64,000 bases of DNA from RDXT01 sp033765305 (GCA_033765305.1 JANRID010000018.1:248001-312000); one strand, 5' to 3'; shown: positions 1 to 8,975, counted from the stretch's first letter. Notes: generated from the letters alone by a model not told the origin. Numbers and translations: made by a program.

Positions 1-895
1 CGCCCTCGGTAGAGATGCCGCTTTCCGATTCGAAGAACAGGATGCGCGGCGCTGGCAGCGTCACGGCGCATTCGGCGTGGCACACGCCGCTGGCATTGCG
101 GGCCGTCATGCGGAATACCGTGCTCCGGAATACCTCCAGCTCGGCATAGCCCTGTCCGGCTACGATGCCTGGCAGGGGATCGATTTCCACCGTATCTGCA
201 TCGAGCGTTTCCCAGCGCAGGCTTACGATGCCGTTGGGCGGCACTACAGGCGACAGCGCCTCGAAAACCGGAATCTTAGGCTCCGGCAGGCTCAGCAGGA
301 CCGTAGCCGCAGCTTCGCCGGCGCGGTTGCGGGCGGTCAGGGTCACCGGGCCGGAGGCCTGAAAAAAGGCCTCCACAAACGACCTTCCGCTCACATCCCC
401 CACACCGGAACTGATCTCCAGGCTTGCGGCATGCTCCGCCTCCCAGGTCAGGATGGTCGGATAGCCCAGATTGAGCACCGGGTCCACCGCTGTAAAGAAG
501 CGGATCTTCGGCGCAGGCCAGCGCACCTTCGCGCCGAAACGGCGCTCGCCGATCACGTTGCCGGCCTCCAGGGTATAGGCCTCGGCCAGGTCATCGGTGC
601 AGGTCAGGCTGCCCGAGGCGGCTGCCGCCAGCCCCAGCGGCTCGATCCGCACCCAGGCCGCATCCTGCACCTCCCAGCGGAGCAGCACCGCCTCCTGGCC
701 GTCCTGCCAGGTGCCGGTGGCCGTAAACAGACCTACGACCGGAAGCCGGCCCTCGCAGTTCCCGCAAGCCGTCACGGCTGCATCCTGAACGCTTCCGCAG
801 TTTCCGCAAGTCCATTCCATATGCGTTGGCAGACCCGCCTTCCCCGTTCCCGGGCTGGCAGGATGATTGCCGGTTTGTTCCTGAAGCTTGATCAT
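1..895 (-). CDS. Partial zinc-ribbon protein with Ig-like repeats
   Basis: This reading frame is open at the window edge, so its 3' end is missing; about 298 residues are visible. It starts at the ATG at 895, or at the in-frame Met 26 (MEWTCGNCGS). Residues 26-50 carry two CxxC pairs (CGNCGS and CGNCEG), a zinc-ribbon pattern. The rest is a series of about 85-residue beta-rich units with recurring texts such as TILTWEAEHAASLEIS and IVSLRWETLDADTVEIDP, typical of Ig-like domains. No signal peptide is visible, so it may be cytoplasmic or an adaptor. No specific function is recognised. It is divergent from the cysteine desulfurase gene. Confidence 0.7.
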   Translation of the reverse strand, partial: MIKLQEQTGNHPASPGTGKAGLPTHMEWTCGNCGSVQDAAVTACGNCEGRLPVVGLFTATGTWQDGQEAVLLRWEVQDAAWVRIEPLGLAAAASGSLTCTDDLAEAYTLEAGNVIGERRFGAKVRWPAPKIRFFTAVDPVLNLGYPTILTWEAEHAASLEISSGVGDVSGRSFVEAFFQASGPVTLTARNRAGEAAATVLLSLPEPKIPVFEALSPVVPPNGIVSLRWETLDADTVEIDPLPGIVAGQGYAELEVFRSTVFRMTARNASGVCHAECAVTLPAPRILFFESESGISTEG

Positions 896-1157
896 GGTAT
901 AGTCCGGGTATGAGTCTGCCAGGTGACCCGACGGCAGGAATCGGGAAAGGGCCGGACGATACAAGAGAGATAAGAATACCTGAAAATAAGGCCCGGAGCT
1001 GCCGCCGCAGGCCCCCGGGCCCGCCAACGGACATTTTTACCGTATGAATGAGACTGCCCGATGAAATAACAGCCTTGCCCCCGGCAGGCCTGGCTGCCCG
1101 TCTGCCCGGATTCCAGCCCCGCCCGCCGGGGATGGAGCGCCATTGGCCCGGCGGCGG

Positions 1158-1188
1158 TTGCAGCAGACTTGAGCATTTGCGATATTTG
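1158..1188 (+). promoter_or_regulatory. Candidate Bacteroidota-type promoter of the cysteine desulfurase gene
   Basis: TTG at 1158-1160, a 20-nt spacer, then GATATTTG at 1181-1188, one mismatch from TAnnTTTG. It ends 19 nt before the ATG. The 312-nt divergent intergenic region (896-1207) otherwise shows nothing I can assign. Confidence 0.45.
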
Positions 1189-1207
1189 GGCGAAGAAACC
1201 GAATCCT

Positions 1208-2362
1208 ATGCGCAGAGTGTACCTCGACAATGCCGCATCCACCCCGATGGATCCGGAGGTGCTGGAGCAGATGCTGCCCTACTTTTGCGAGTACGGCGGC
1301 AACCCCTCTTCTACCCATGCCCACGGCAGGCGCCTGCGCAATGCCATCGAGGAGGCCCGCCGCACGGTAGCCCAGTGCCTGGGCGCTGCGCCCGGCGAGA
1401 TTTATTTCACCAGCGGCGGCACCGAAGCCGACAATACCGCCATCTGCGGCGCTGTGCAGGCATACGGTCTGCAGCACATCGTCACCACCCGCATCGAGCA
1501 CCATGCCGTCACCCATCCCGTAGAGCACCTGGAGGCGGCAGGCAAGGTCTCCGTCACCTGGCTCGGCGTGGACCGCCACGGCAATATCAGCCTGGACGAG
1601 CTCCGCGAGGCGCTTGCCTCCCATCCCCGCAGCCTCGTCTCCCTCATGCACGCCAACAACGAGCTGGGCACCCTCTACGACATTGCCGCCATCGGAGAGA
1701 TCTGCAAGCAATATGATGCGCTGTTTCATTCGGATACGGTGCAGACGATGGGGCAGTTCGCCTTCGACCTTTCCGCCCTGCACGTGCATTTCGTCACCGC
1801 ATCGGCCCATAAATTCTACGGCCCCAAAGGCACCGGCTTTCTCTATATCCGGAAAGGCGTCAAAATCCCGCCGCTGATCGCCGGCGGCGGCCAGGAGCGC
1901 AACATGCGCGCCGGCACCGAAAATCCCGCCCTCATCACCGGGCTGGCCTTCGCGCTGGATAAATGCTGCCGGACCCTGGAGGCCAAGAACGAAAAGCTCT
2001 GGGGCCTCAAAACCCACATGATGCGCCGCCTTCAGGAAACCCTGCCCGGGGTGACCTTCAACGGCGAAACGGCGCCCGGACGCTCCATCCCCACGGTGCT
2101 CAGCGTATCTCCGCCCTGCAACGACGCCGACTGCATGCTCCTCTTCAACCTGGATCTCGTCGGGATCTCGGTTTCCGGAGGTTCGGCCTGCAATGCCGGT
2201 GCCCACATCGGCTCCCATGTGCTGCGCGAAATCGGCGCCAGCGACAGCACCCTGCGCAATGCCATCCGCTTTTCGTTCGGCATGCAGAACACCCTCGAAG
2301 AAATCGACTATGTCATCTCCCAGCTCCAGACCCAGGTGAGCGCCATGCTCGCCGAGGCCTGA
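1208..2362 (+). CDS. Cysteine desulfurase (IscS/NifS family)
   Basis: A PLP enzyme that takes sulfur from L-cysteine for Fe-S cluster or thio-cofactor synthesis. The start MRRVYLDNAAST is chosen over an upstream in-frame ATG at 1169, because family members begin with this strand. Visible features are the DNAAST N-terminus, the PLP-lysine motif SAHKFYGPKG, the RAGTEN loop, and the catalytic-cysteine loop SGGSACNAGAH. At 384 aa it has the usual IscS-like length. No iscU or suf genes adjoin it; an IscA-like gene lies 20 kb away. The family is certain; assignment to IscS, NifS or SufS is not. Confidence 0.92.
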   Translation: MRRVYLDNAASTPMDPEVLEQMLPYFCEYGGNPSSTHAHGRRLRNAIEEARRTVAQCLGAAPGEIYFTSGGTEADNTAICGAVQAYGLQHIVTTRIEHHAVTHPVEHLEAAGKVSVTWLGVDRHGNISLDELREALASHPRSLVSLMHANNELGTLYDIAAIGEICKQYDALFHSDTVQTMGQFAFDLSALHVHFVTASAHKFYGPKGTGFLYIRKGVKIPPLIAGGGQERNMRAGTENPALITGLAFALDKCCRTLEAKNEKLWGLKTHMMRRLQETLPGVTFNGETAPGRSIPTVLSVSPPCNDADCMLLFNLDLVGISVSGGSACNAGAHIGSHVLREIGASDSTLRNAIRFSFGMQNTLEEIDYVISQLQTQVSAMLAEA

Positions 2363-2479
2363 GCTGTACGATAGCTGGCCGGACCTTCGTTGGAGGAATG
2401 GCGGCCGTTTGATTGTATCTGAGTCTATTCCGCTCTTGCCATTCCCGGATTGCCGCCTGCACGACGTTAACCGCCCTGC

Positions 2480-3661
2480 ATGGAAGCAACAACCGTAGCC
2501 GTATATCTCGACTTCGAGAACCTCGCCATCTCCGCCGAGACGGCATACCCCTCCCGGGACAAGCCCCTCGCGCTGGAGCCCCTGGTGGACTACCTGACGA
2601 CCAAGGGCATCATCAGCCTGAAAAAAGCCTACGCCGACTGGTCCAAGGACCTGTTTTCCCAGTACCAGCAGCAGCTGATGGAGCAGGGCTTCGAGCTGGT
2701 GCACCTGCCCTCGATGAATCAGCAGGGAAAAAACGGCGCCGATGTGCGCCTGGCCATCGATGTCATGGACGCCCTCTTCTCCGGCTCGGAGGTGCGGACC
2801 GTCGTCATCGGCTCCGGAGATACGGATTTCATCCCCCTCATCCAGCGCGTGCGCGCCCGCGGACGCGAAGTCATCATCCTCGGCTTCGAGCACAGCGTGG
2901 GCTATCTGGTCAAGCGCAATTGCACCGAGTTCAAATCGCTCGAAGACCTCATCGGCAAGCCGGAAGCCGGATCACCCTCCGCCGACCTCGCCGACGACCC
3001 CGACAGCGGCTACGGCCGCCAGCTGCTGCTGCGCTTCATCAAGACCCGCGACAACGAGGAGCCCGTGCTGATGGCCAACCTCAAGCAGCAGCTTCTGCGC
3101 CTGGACCCTACCTTCTCCGAGCGGGAGGCGGGATTTGCGTCGTTCAAGCAGTTTATCCAGTCGTTCGAGGGCGATCTGGTGGAAAAAATCGAAGCGCTCG
3201 GCAGCACGATGCCGGTGGTGTACCTGCAGAACCCGGAGGAAAGCACCGAATTCAGCCTGTCCACGTCGCGGGAGAAGGCCCAGGAGTTTCTCAGCAAAAA
3301 ACTCCGCTACCTGCACGACGCGGAGCGCCGGATGCAGATGTGCGCTGCGCTGTACACGACGGTCCGCTCCCAGGAGGCTATTTCGATGAATCAGATGGTG
3401 GAGGCGGTCAACGAACGCACCCAGTTCCGCCTGCCGAAGAGCGATATCAAAAAATTCGTCAATACCCTCTACACGGGCCAGGCCTTCCTCCCGTCCGATA
3501 CACGTCAGCAGGGGCCGCTGCTCTCCCGGCCTTTCCGGCTCGAAGACACGCTGCAAAGCCCGGAGGCCATGGATCAGCTCTATATCCGCCGGGTGAGCGA
3601 GATCCTTCAGAGCCGCTACCCCGACCTGGAGGCCGGGGATATCCTGGAGCTGCTGATCTGA
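2480..3661 (+). CDS. NYN-domain (LabA/DUF88-like) putative RNase
   Basis: 393 aa. The N-terminal ~150 residues match the PIN-like NYN nuclease fold: VAVYLDFENLAI with the first acidic cluster, KNGADVRLAIDVMD, and VVIGSGDTDFIPLI followed by GREVIILGF. These aspartates are the expected metal ligands of the family. The C-terminal half (from about residue 175) is mostly helical, resembling the winged-helix/OST-HTH modules often linked to NYN domains, though I cannot confirm that by eye. The role is probably RNA processing or decay; the substrate is unknown. It is followed after 41 nt by rsmD, which has its own promoter box. Confidence 0.8.
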   Translation: MEATTVAVYLDFENLAISAETAYPSRDKPLALEPLVDYLTTKGIISLKKAYADWSKDLFSQYQQQLMEQGFELVHLPSMNQQGKNGADVRLAIDVMDALFSGSEVRTVVIGSGDTDFIPLIQRVRARGREVIILGFEHSVGYLVKRNCTEFKSLEDLIGKPEAGSPSADLADDPDSGYGRQLLLRFIKTRDNEEPVLMANLKQQLLRLDPTFSEREAGFASFKQFIQSFEGDLVEKIEALGSTMPVVYLQNPEESTEFSLSTSREKAQEFLSKKLRYLHDAERRMQMCAALYTTVRSQEAISMNQMVEAVNERTQFRLPKSDIKKFVNTLYTGQAFLPSDTRQQGPLLSRPFRLEDTLQSPEAMDQLYIRRVSEILQSRYPDLEAGDILELLI

Positions 3662-3690
3662 GGCCCCGCCGCCGGGCGGCATTTTTGCTG

Positions 3691-3698
3691 TATCTTTG
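3691..3698 (+). promoter_or_regulatory. TAnnTTTG promoter box directly before rsmD
   Basis: TATCTTTG is a perfect match to the Bacteroidota -7 box and ends only 4 nt before the rsmD ATG. Transcription from it would start at or inside the start codon, giving a leaderless or nearly leaderless mRNA. No clear -33 TTTG was found at the right distance. Confidence 0.55.
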
Positions 3699-3702
3699 CC
3701 GC

Positions 3703-4251
3703 ATGCGCATCATCGGAGGCAAATACGGCGGGCGGGTGCTGCATTCGCCGAAGGGGCTGCCTGTGCGGCCCACCACCGACCGGACCAAGGAGGCCCTGTT
3801 CAACCGCCTCGATGCCCGCTGGGAATGGGAAGGCATGGAGGTGCTGGATCTCTTCGCCGGCACCGGCAGCCTGACCCTCGAATTCTGGAGCCGGGGCGCG
3901 GCCCGCGTCGTGTCCGTGGACCGCGACCTGCGCTGCACGGCTGCCATCCGCGCCGGGCTTATGCAGCTCGGCATCGCCGAGGGCGAAGTGGTGATGGAGG
4001 AGGTCTGGACCTACCTCCAGCGCGCTGCGGCGCAGGGCCGGAAATTTCACGTGGTGTTCATGGACCCGCCGTACGAAATGCCCGGCCAGGAGGCGTATAT
4101 TGAGCTGATTATGAACGAGCTGCTGTATCCGGGCGGCGAGCTCATCCTGGAGCACAGCTCGCGCTACAGCTTTGCGGCGCAGCCGGGCTTCTCGGATGTG
4201 CGGAAATACGGCTCTTCGAGCCTGAGTTTTTTTGAGCGCCCGGAAGCCTGA
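3703..4251 (+). CDS. rsmD: 16S rRNA (guanine(966)-N2)-methyltransferase RsmD
   Basis: 182 aa, the full RsmD length. It methylates G966 of 16S rRNA using SAM. MRIIGGKYGGR is the conserved N-terminus; RPTTDRTKEALFNRL is the family signature; LDLFAGTGSL is the SAM-binding motif I; VVFMDPPYEMP contains the DPPY catalytic motif. The start is fixed by the N-terminal homology; the longer in-frame upstream extension is shadow sequence. It follows the NYN gene closely. Confidence 0.93.
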   Translation: MRIIGGKYGGRVLHSPKGLPVRPTTDRTKEALFNRLDARWEWEGMEVLDLFAGTGSLTLEFWSRGAARVVSVDRDLRCTAAIRAGLMQLGIAEGEVVMEEVWTYLQRAAAQGRKFHVVFMDPPYEMPGQEAYIELIMNELLYPGGELILEHSSRYSFAAQPGFSDVRKYGSSSLSFFERPEA

Positions 4252-4286
4252 GCGCAGCACACGTGGAAACATGATGCGGAAACGGG

Positions 4287-4294
4287 TATCTTTG
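4287..4294 (+). promoter_or_regulatory. TAnnTTTG promoter box before the DinB-like gene
   Basis: TATCTTTG is a perfect match to the Bacteroidota -7 consensus and lies 47 nt before the ATG of the DinB-family gene. No convincing -33 element was seen. Confidence 0.5.
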
Positions 4295-4341
4295 AAAAGC
4301 CGGCCCCGGCATATGGCCCGCCAACCCCCAATCCCCGTCCT

Positions 4342-4857
4342 ATGATCCTCCGTCCTGCCCCTTCCGAACACAACCCCTACTTCAGCCGCTACATCGATCT
4401 GGTGCCCGAAGGCGAATTTCTGGGTCTGCTGCGGGATACCTGGGCCGAAGCGCAGGCCTATTTTCAGGCGCTGCCGCCGGAGCGGCATGACTACCGCTAT
4501 GCGCCCGGCAAATGGTCGGTGAAGGAGGTGCTGATGCACCTCATCGACACGGAGCGCATCATGGCCTTCCGGGCCTTTGTGGCCGGGCGCGGCGATCAGC
4601 AGATGGTGCTCAGCAGCATGGACGAAAATTTCTATGCCAGCCGCACGGAGGTGTCGGGCAGGAGCATGGCATCGCTGCTGGAGGAATTCAGCGCGGTGCG
4701 CCAGGCCACCCTCCAGCTGTTCGCACATCTGAGCGAAGCCGACAGCCAGACCGTGGTGCAATGCGCCGGGTTTCCCGCCACTGCCCGCGCCATGGGCTAT
4801 GTGATCGCGGGCCATGTGCTGCACCATCTGCGGATCCTGCGGGAGCGATACGCCTGA
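4342..4857 (+). CDS. DinB-family metal-dependent putative hydrolase/transferase
   Basis: 171 aa, four-helix bundle of the DinB/YfiT type. GKWSVKEVLMHLIDTER carries the first metal-ligand histidine, and GHVLHHLRILRERY near the C-terminus carries the other two, the normal DinB_2 His triad. Relatives include bacillithiol transferases and many DNA-damage-inducible proteins of unknown substrate. No thiol biosynthesis gene is nearby, so the substrate stays open. Confidence 0.8.
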   Translation: MILRPAPSEHNPYFSRYIDLVPEGEFLGLLRDTWAEAQAYFQALPPERHDYRYAPGKWSVKEVLMHLIDTERIMAFRAFVAGRGDQQMVLSSMDENFYASRTEVSGRSMASLLEEFSAVRQATLQLFAHLSEADSQTVVQCAGFPATARAMGYVIAGHVLHHLRILRERYA

Positions 4858-4994
4858 GCGGCGCGGGACGGCGGGGCTGCACAGGCCCAGATCCTGCCGG
4901 CCTCCCGGTGCCCGCTGCGGCGCCGGGCAACTCCGGCTGCCCCCTGCCGTACACCGGACATCCCGCCCCACCCACCTTCAGCCGACTCGACTGC

Positions 4995-5438
4995 ATGAAC
5001 CGGATTGCGCCCCTCCTCGCCGCATGCCTCCTGCTTGCCACCCCGCGCCTGCATGCGCAGGCCCAGCCTGCCGGCTCCGACCTCGCCCAGATCACCGCCG
5101 CCCTCCTGGATTACATCGAGGGCACTGCCAACGGCGAGCCCGAGCGGCTGCGCCGGGCCTTCCACCCGGATTTCAATCTCTATACCGTCACCGAGCAGGA
5201 CAGCCTGCGCATCCGCGACGGCGAGGCCTACATCAGCAGCATCAAGCCAGGCGAACGGGCGAACCGCATCGGGCGCATCGTCTCCATCGATTATGAGCAC
5301 AACGCCGCCATGGCCAAGGCCGAAATCATCGTGCCCGGCTGGCGGATTTTCACCGATTATTTTCTCCTGCTCAAATACGAAGGCTCCTGGAAAATCGTCC
5401 AGAAGAGCTATACCTGGCGGCCGTATCCGAAGGGGTGA
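4995..5438 (+). CDS. Secreted SnoaL/NTF2-like protein (putative lumazine-binding family)
   Basis: 147 aa. The N-terminus MNRIAPLLAACLLLATPRLHAQA is a signal peptide with a plausible cleavage after HAQA. The mature part follows the NTF2-like pattern: ITAALLDYIEGTANGEPERL, RAFHPDFNLYTV, and FTDYFLLLKYEGSWKIVQKSY, as in the lumazine-binding/DUF4440 families. Such proteins bind small ligands or act as enzymes; the ligand cannot be read here. The start is chosen for the signal peptide; the longer upstream frame is not credible. Confidence 0.75.
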   Translation: MNRIAPLLAACLLLATPRLHAQAQPAGSDLAQITAALLDYIEGTANGEPERLRRAFHPDFNLYTVTEQDSLRIRDGEAYISSIKPGERANRIGRIVSIDYEHNAAMAKAEIIVPGWRIFTDYFLLLKYEGSWKIVQKSYTWRPYPKG

Positions 5439-5562
5439 GCGCAGCCGCAGGCAATGTAAATTTTGCTGATTTTCAACCCATTACCCCATCTGCCGCGTAT
5501 CCGGGCAGCGCATCGGCGCCGAATCCAATGCCATGTAATACCCCGTCCCGCGCCATCCCCAA

Positions 5563-6399
5563 TTACCACCCCGTGACCAGCAGGTTACGGGCCGCCCTGA
5601 GGCTGCAATGCTGGTACTGGGCATAGGCCGCTGCCGCACTGCTCCGGATGGCTTCCGGCGGTTCCCGGCGAAGCCAGGCGCGGATGGCGTCGTGAAGCGT
5701 ATAGGCCTCCGGGCTCATCAGGCCGGTGCTCCATACCAGCGGGTTTACATTCGCTCCGTCCAGATAGGGTGAAAAATAGCGCTGGCTGTAACAGGCGAGC
5801 AGGATGACATCGCGCGTCCGTCCGTCCTGATTCACCGTGCGTTCCGGCAGCTGAAAATCCATCAGTCCGTCGTGCCCGGTATAGGCGATCAGCCGGGCGT
5901 GGCCGGCGATGCCGATCACGCGCGGGCCGGCATGCAGCGTGTCGGTCAGCTCTCCGGAGCTGCTGCGCAAAAAGTCAACGGTGCATTGCTGGATGTGCCG
6001 TCCGTCGTAGGCATCTGCGACCAGGTAGCAAGGCTCCGACACATGCTTGAACACGACCCGTTCGAGCCGCACGGAGTCCAGCCGCCGCGTGCTGATCAGC
6101 TTCCACTCGGCGCTGCGCCGGAAAAACGTCCGGACCCCGAATGCGCAGCCCCAGTAGAGGTTGTTGTCCGGATCCTGGCCATTGCCGATGCGGGACGGCA
6201 CAGGGACGATGCCCTGGTACTGGTTGTCGCAAAGGGCGACGAAGACGTGGATGGTCTTCGCCGCTGTATCAAAGGCCGGAGGCGCAGGGGTGGCAGGACT
6301 GGCCGCAGCCAGGGGCACCGCCTGGGGAGGGCTGCCCGGCTGGGCAGCGCAGGCTGGCAGGATGCAGCAAAACAACCAAATGAAGGGCCGTGTACGCAT
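5563..6399 (-). CDS. Lipoprotein with caspase/C13-like His-Cys pair, uncharacterised
   Basis: 278 aa. MRTRPFIWLFCCILPACAAQP is a lipoprotein signal with the lipobox ILPAC. The body has alternating beta-strands, a histidine in YTGHDGLMDF (about residue 177) and, about 27 residues later, a cysteine in VILLACYSQRYF (about 204). A strand ending in TGH-G followed by a strand ending in a catalytic cysteine is the layout of caspase-like (clan CD) peptidases. A long ADAYDGRHIQQCTVDF segment precedes it. The peptidase reading is inference from pattern only. The start at 6399 is chosen for the lipobox; a longer in-frame ORF exists upstream. Confidence 0.7.
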   Translation of the reverse strand: MRTRPFIWLFCCILPACAAQPGSPPQAVPLAAASPATPAPPAFDTAAKTIHVFVALCDNQYQGIVPVPSRIGNGQDPDNNLYWGCAFGVRTFFRRSAEWKLISTRRLDSVRLERVVFKHVSEPCYLVADAYDGRHIQQCTVDFLRSSSGELTDTLHAGPRVIGIAGHARLIAYTGHDGLMDFQLPERTVNQDGRTRDVILLACYSQRYFSPYLDGANVNPLVWSTGLMSPEAYTLHDAIRAWLRREPPEAIRSSAAAAYAQYQHCSLRAARNLLVTGW

Positions 6400-6589
6400 A
6401 CGATGAAACTTGCGGAGCAGCCGCCTCCGCGGGGCCAGCCGTATGGCATCAAGATACATCCCTTCGGCAACCGGGACAAGCGGGGTGCCAGGATTCAGGC
6501 CGGCGGCTGAACGTACAGCCACTCCGGGCCGTACCGCTCCACCTGCTGTATTTTTTCCTACATTTATCCCATCTCAATTGCCACCCGCT

Positions 6590-7780
6590 ATGGTCTCCTC
6601 CCTGCGCGAGCGCTTCAACGCCGCTTTCAGCCCTGAAGCCTATCAGGCCTTCATGCAGGCCCTCGATGCCGAATTTGATTACCACATCCGCTTCCGTGTG
6701 GCTGAAACGCCGGTCTTCGTGCCGGCTGCCTTCCGCCGCCGCCTTCTGGAAGCTGCCGAGGGCATCATCGATGTGCTCTGCCGCCCGGATTTCAAGGCCC
6801 TCAGCGAATCCGCCATCCCCGACGCCTTCCGCGTGCCGCGGGAGGATGCGCATACCACCTTCCTCTGCCTCGATTTCGCCGTCTGCCGCGACGAGGCCGG
6901 CGAACTGTCCCCCCAGCTCATCGAACTCCAGGGCTGCCCCTCGCTCTTTGCCTACCAGGTGATGCTCGCCGAGACCTACCGCAGGCACTATCCCGCCGTG
7001 CCGCCTGAACTGCCCTTCCTCTTCGGCGGGCTCGACCATGCAGCCTATTTCGAGCTTCTGCGCCGGGTGATCGTGGCGGACGAGAACCCCGAGCAGGTCA
7101 TCCTGCTCGAAGTGGATCCCGACAACCAGGCGACCCGCATCGACTTCCTCTGCACGGAGCGCGAACTGGGCATCCGGACGGTCTGCACCAGCGACCTCCG
7201 GCGCCGGGGGCGGCAGGTGTACTACGAGCGGGATGGAAAGGAAATCCCGGTCAGGCGCATCTACAACCGCGTCATTTTCGATGACTATGTGCAGCGGACG
7301 GACAAGCAGGCGCCCTTCGCCTTCACCGAAGACCTCGACGTGACCTGGGTGGGCCACCCCAACTGGTTTTTCCGCATCAGCAAGCATACCATGCCGCTGC
7401 TGAAAAGCCCCTACGTGCCCGAGACCCTCTACCTCCACGAGCTGCGGGAAATTCCCCCGGACCTGGACCGCTACGTGCTCAAGCCGCTTTTCTCCTACGC
7501 CGGCAGCGGGGTAAAAATTCACGTGACGCCCGAGGACCTCGCCGCAGTGGACGATCCGTCCAATTACATCCTCCAGCGCAAGGTGGAATATGCCCCCGTC
7601 ATCCCCACGCCCGATGACCCGGCAAAGGTGGAGATCCGGCTGCTCTACGTCTGGGAGCCGGAGGCCGCCCGGCCCCGCCTGGTGGTGAACCTCGCCCGCC
7701 TGAGCAAGGGCCTGATGATCGGCGTGCGCTACAACAAGGACCGCGAGTGGGTCGGCGGCAGCGTGTGCTTCTTCGAGTAA
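6590..7780 (+). CDS. ATP-grasp-like conserved protein
   Basis: 396 aa, soluble. The C-terminal half contains ATP-grasp-like elements: RYVLKPLFSYAGSGVKI (a nucleotide-binding lysine and glycine loop), YILQRKVEYAP, and VEIRLLYVWE and LVVNLARLSKG near the end. The N-terminal part has PQLIELQGCPSLFAYQ, also seen in circularly permuted or glutathionylspermidine-synthase-like ATP-grasp proteins. The substrate is unknown. Its stop lies 7 nt from the convergent stop of the next gene. The upstream AT-rich TACATTTA at 6559-6566 is a weak promoter candidate. Confidence 0.65.
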   Translation: MVSSLRERFNAAFSPEAYQAFMQALDAEFDYHIRFRVAETPVFVPAAFRRRLLEAAEGIIDVLCRPDFKALSESAIPDAFRVPREDAHTTFLCLDFAVCRDEAGELSPQLIELQGCPSLFAYQVMLAETYRRHYPAVPPELPFLFGGLDHAAYFELLRRVIVADENPEQVILLEVDPDNQATRIDFLCTERELGIRTVCTSDLRRRGRQVYYERDGKEIPVRRIYNRVIFDDYVQRTDKQAPFAFTEDLDVTWVGHPNWFFRISKHTMPLLKSPYVPETLYLHELREIPPDLDRYVLKPLFSYAGSGVKIHVTPEDLAAVDDPSNYILQRKVEYAPVIPTPDDPAKVEIRLLYVWEPEAARPRLVVNLARLSKGLMIGVRYNKDREWVGGSVCFFE

Positions 7781-7787
7781 GGATGCC

Positions 7788-8975
7788 TTAGTTGAAGTCG
7801 GTGGTGAGCTTGAAGCGCAGCACGCGCCCATTGCCGGCATCGGCCACATACACAATCCGCTCCAGGTAGGCGACGCCCCGAGGCTCGCGGAACTGCGTGA
7901 GGCCCTGCCCCGTGCCTCCGAACGACACGCGCACAGCGCGGGTCGAACGCGAGCCCGCAGGCGGGCGCACCCCTTCCAGCCCTTCGGCATTGAACTGGTA
8001 GAGCGAATCGCGCGCCGCATCCACGACGAACAGGTAATTCGTCCCGTCGCCGCTGTAGGTCAGATCTGCCGGATCGGTGAAGCGGTTGGGGGTGTAGAGG
8101 AATCCGTCGGCGCGGCTGGTATCGGCAGAGAACAGATTGGATACAACATAGCTGGCGCCAAACTCCGACTCGTCGAAGCGCACCACCTGCACGCGGAGCT
8201 GCAGGGCTTCTGAGCGGGAGGCAAAGGCGAAATCGCCGCGGCGGTTCACCGCCGGGCTCTGCGGCGGCTGCGCCAGGCCGGCAATTGCCGACGGCGCACG
8301 GAAATAGTCCGTAAACTCGCCCAGGCTGGTGCTGGCTACCACCGGCGAACTGAACTGGTCATCGGCATTGAAGCGCAGGACGGCATCGTCCGGCCCGCCG
8401 AACTGGTTGGGGCTGTTGGACGGGCCGGTACGGGTGAGGTAGTAGCGGTTGTCGGCCAGCGGCGCAATGCCGGTAAAGCGCACCTGCTCGTCGGCACCGC
8501 TGGGCGTCGCCGACTTGAAGTAGAACGGATGCACCAGCTTGCGGGTCACCCGCGCGTTCGCGAGGCCGTAGGTGCCGGTTTTGTTGAGGTCGATGCGGTA
8601 GAGCGCTGCCAGGCGGCGGGGAATGCCGTTGATGACCGTATCGGCATGGCCTGCGGCGAGCAGGTCCAGCCGCCGGTCCTGGGCAATGGCCGTCAGGCCC
8701 GGCACCGGAAACCGCCCCAACTCGCGCCCGGCCTGGTCCAGGGCCACGACTTCCTCTGTGCCCGCATCCGCCACATAGATCAGCTCATCCCAGCCGGCGA
8801 TGACATCTACCGGCCTGCTGAACGTCCACACCGGCTGGATGGGCACGTAGGCCACCGTGCGGTTGTCGTAGACCGGCTCGCCGAGGAAATCCGTCGGGGT
8901 TTTGACGCCGAAAAAGCCCTCGCAGCCGCTCAGCAGCAGCGCCAGGGGCAGCAGAAAAAACGCAGTGCGGCACAT
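7788..8975 (-). CDS. NHL/beta-propeller-type lipoprotein
   Basis: 395 aa. MCRTAFFLLPLALLLSGCEG is a lipoprotein signal with lipobox LLSGC. Propeller-like blades are visible, such as PVDVIAGWDELIYVADAGTEEVVALDQAGRE (first) and EPRGVAYLERIVYVADAGNGRVLRF (last), the VADAGNGRV pattern of NHL repeats. It is likely anchored in the outer membrane facing the periplasm or surface. The ligand or enzymatic role is unknown. It begins 12 nt after the recR stop and is probably co-transcribed with it. Confidence 0.8.
   Translation of the reverse strand: MCRTAFFLLPLALLLSGCEGFFGVKTPTDFLGEPVYDNRTVAYVPIQPVWTFSRPVDVIAGWDELIYVADAGTEEVVALDQAGRELGRFPVPGLTAIAQDRRLDLLAAGHADTVINGIPRRLAALYRIDLNKTGTYGLANARVTRKLVHPFYFKSATPSGADEQVRFTGIAPLADNRYYLTRTGPSNSPNQFGGPDDAVLRFNADDQFSSPVVASTSLGEFTDYFRAPSAIAGLAQPPQSPAVNRRGDFAFASRSEALQLRVQVVRFDESEFGASYVVSNLFSADTSRADGFLYTPNRFTDPADLTYSGDGTNYLFVVDAARDSLYQFNAEGLEGVRPPAGSRSTRAVRVSFGGTGQGLTQFREPRGVAYLERIVYVADAGNGRVLRFKLTTDFN

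Noticed and set aside
1037..2893. 618-codon open frame on the minus strand
   Set aside because: Opposite the cysteine desulfurase and NYN genes, without recognisable domains.
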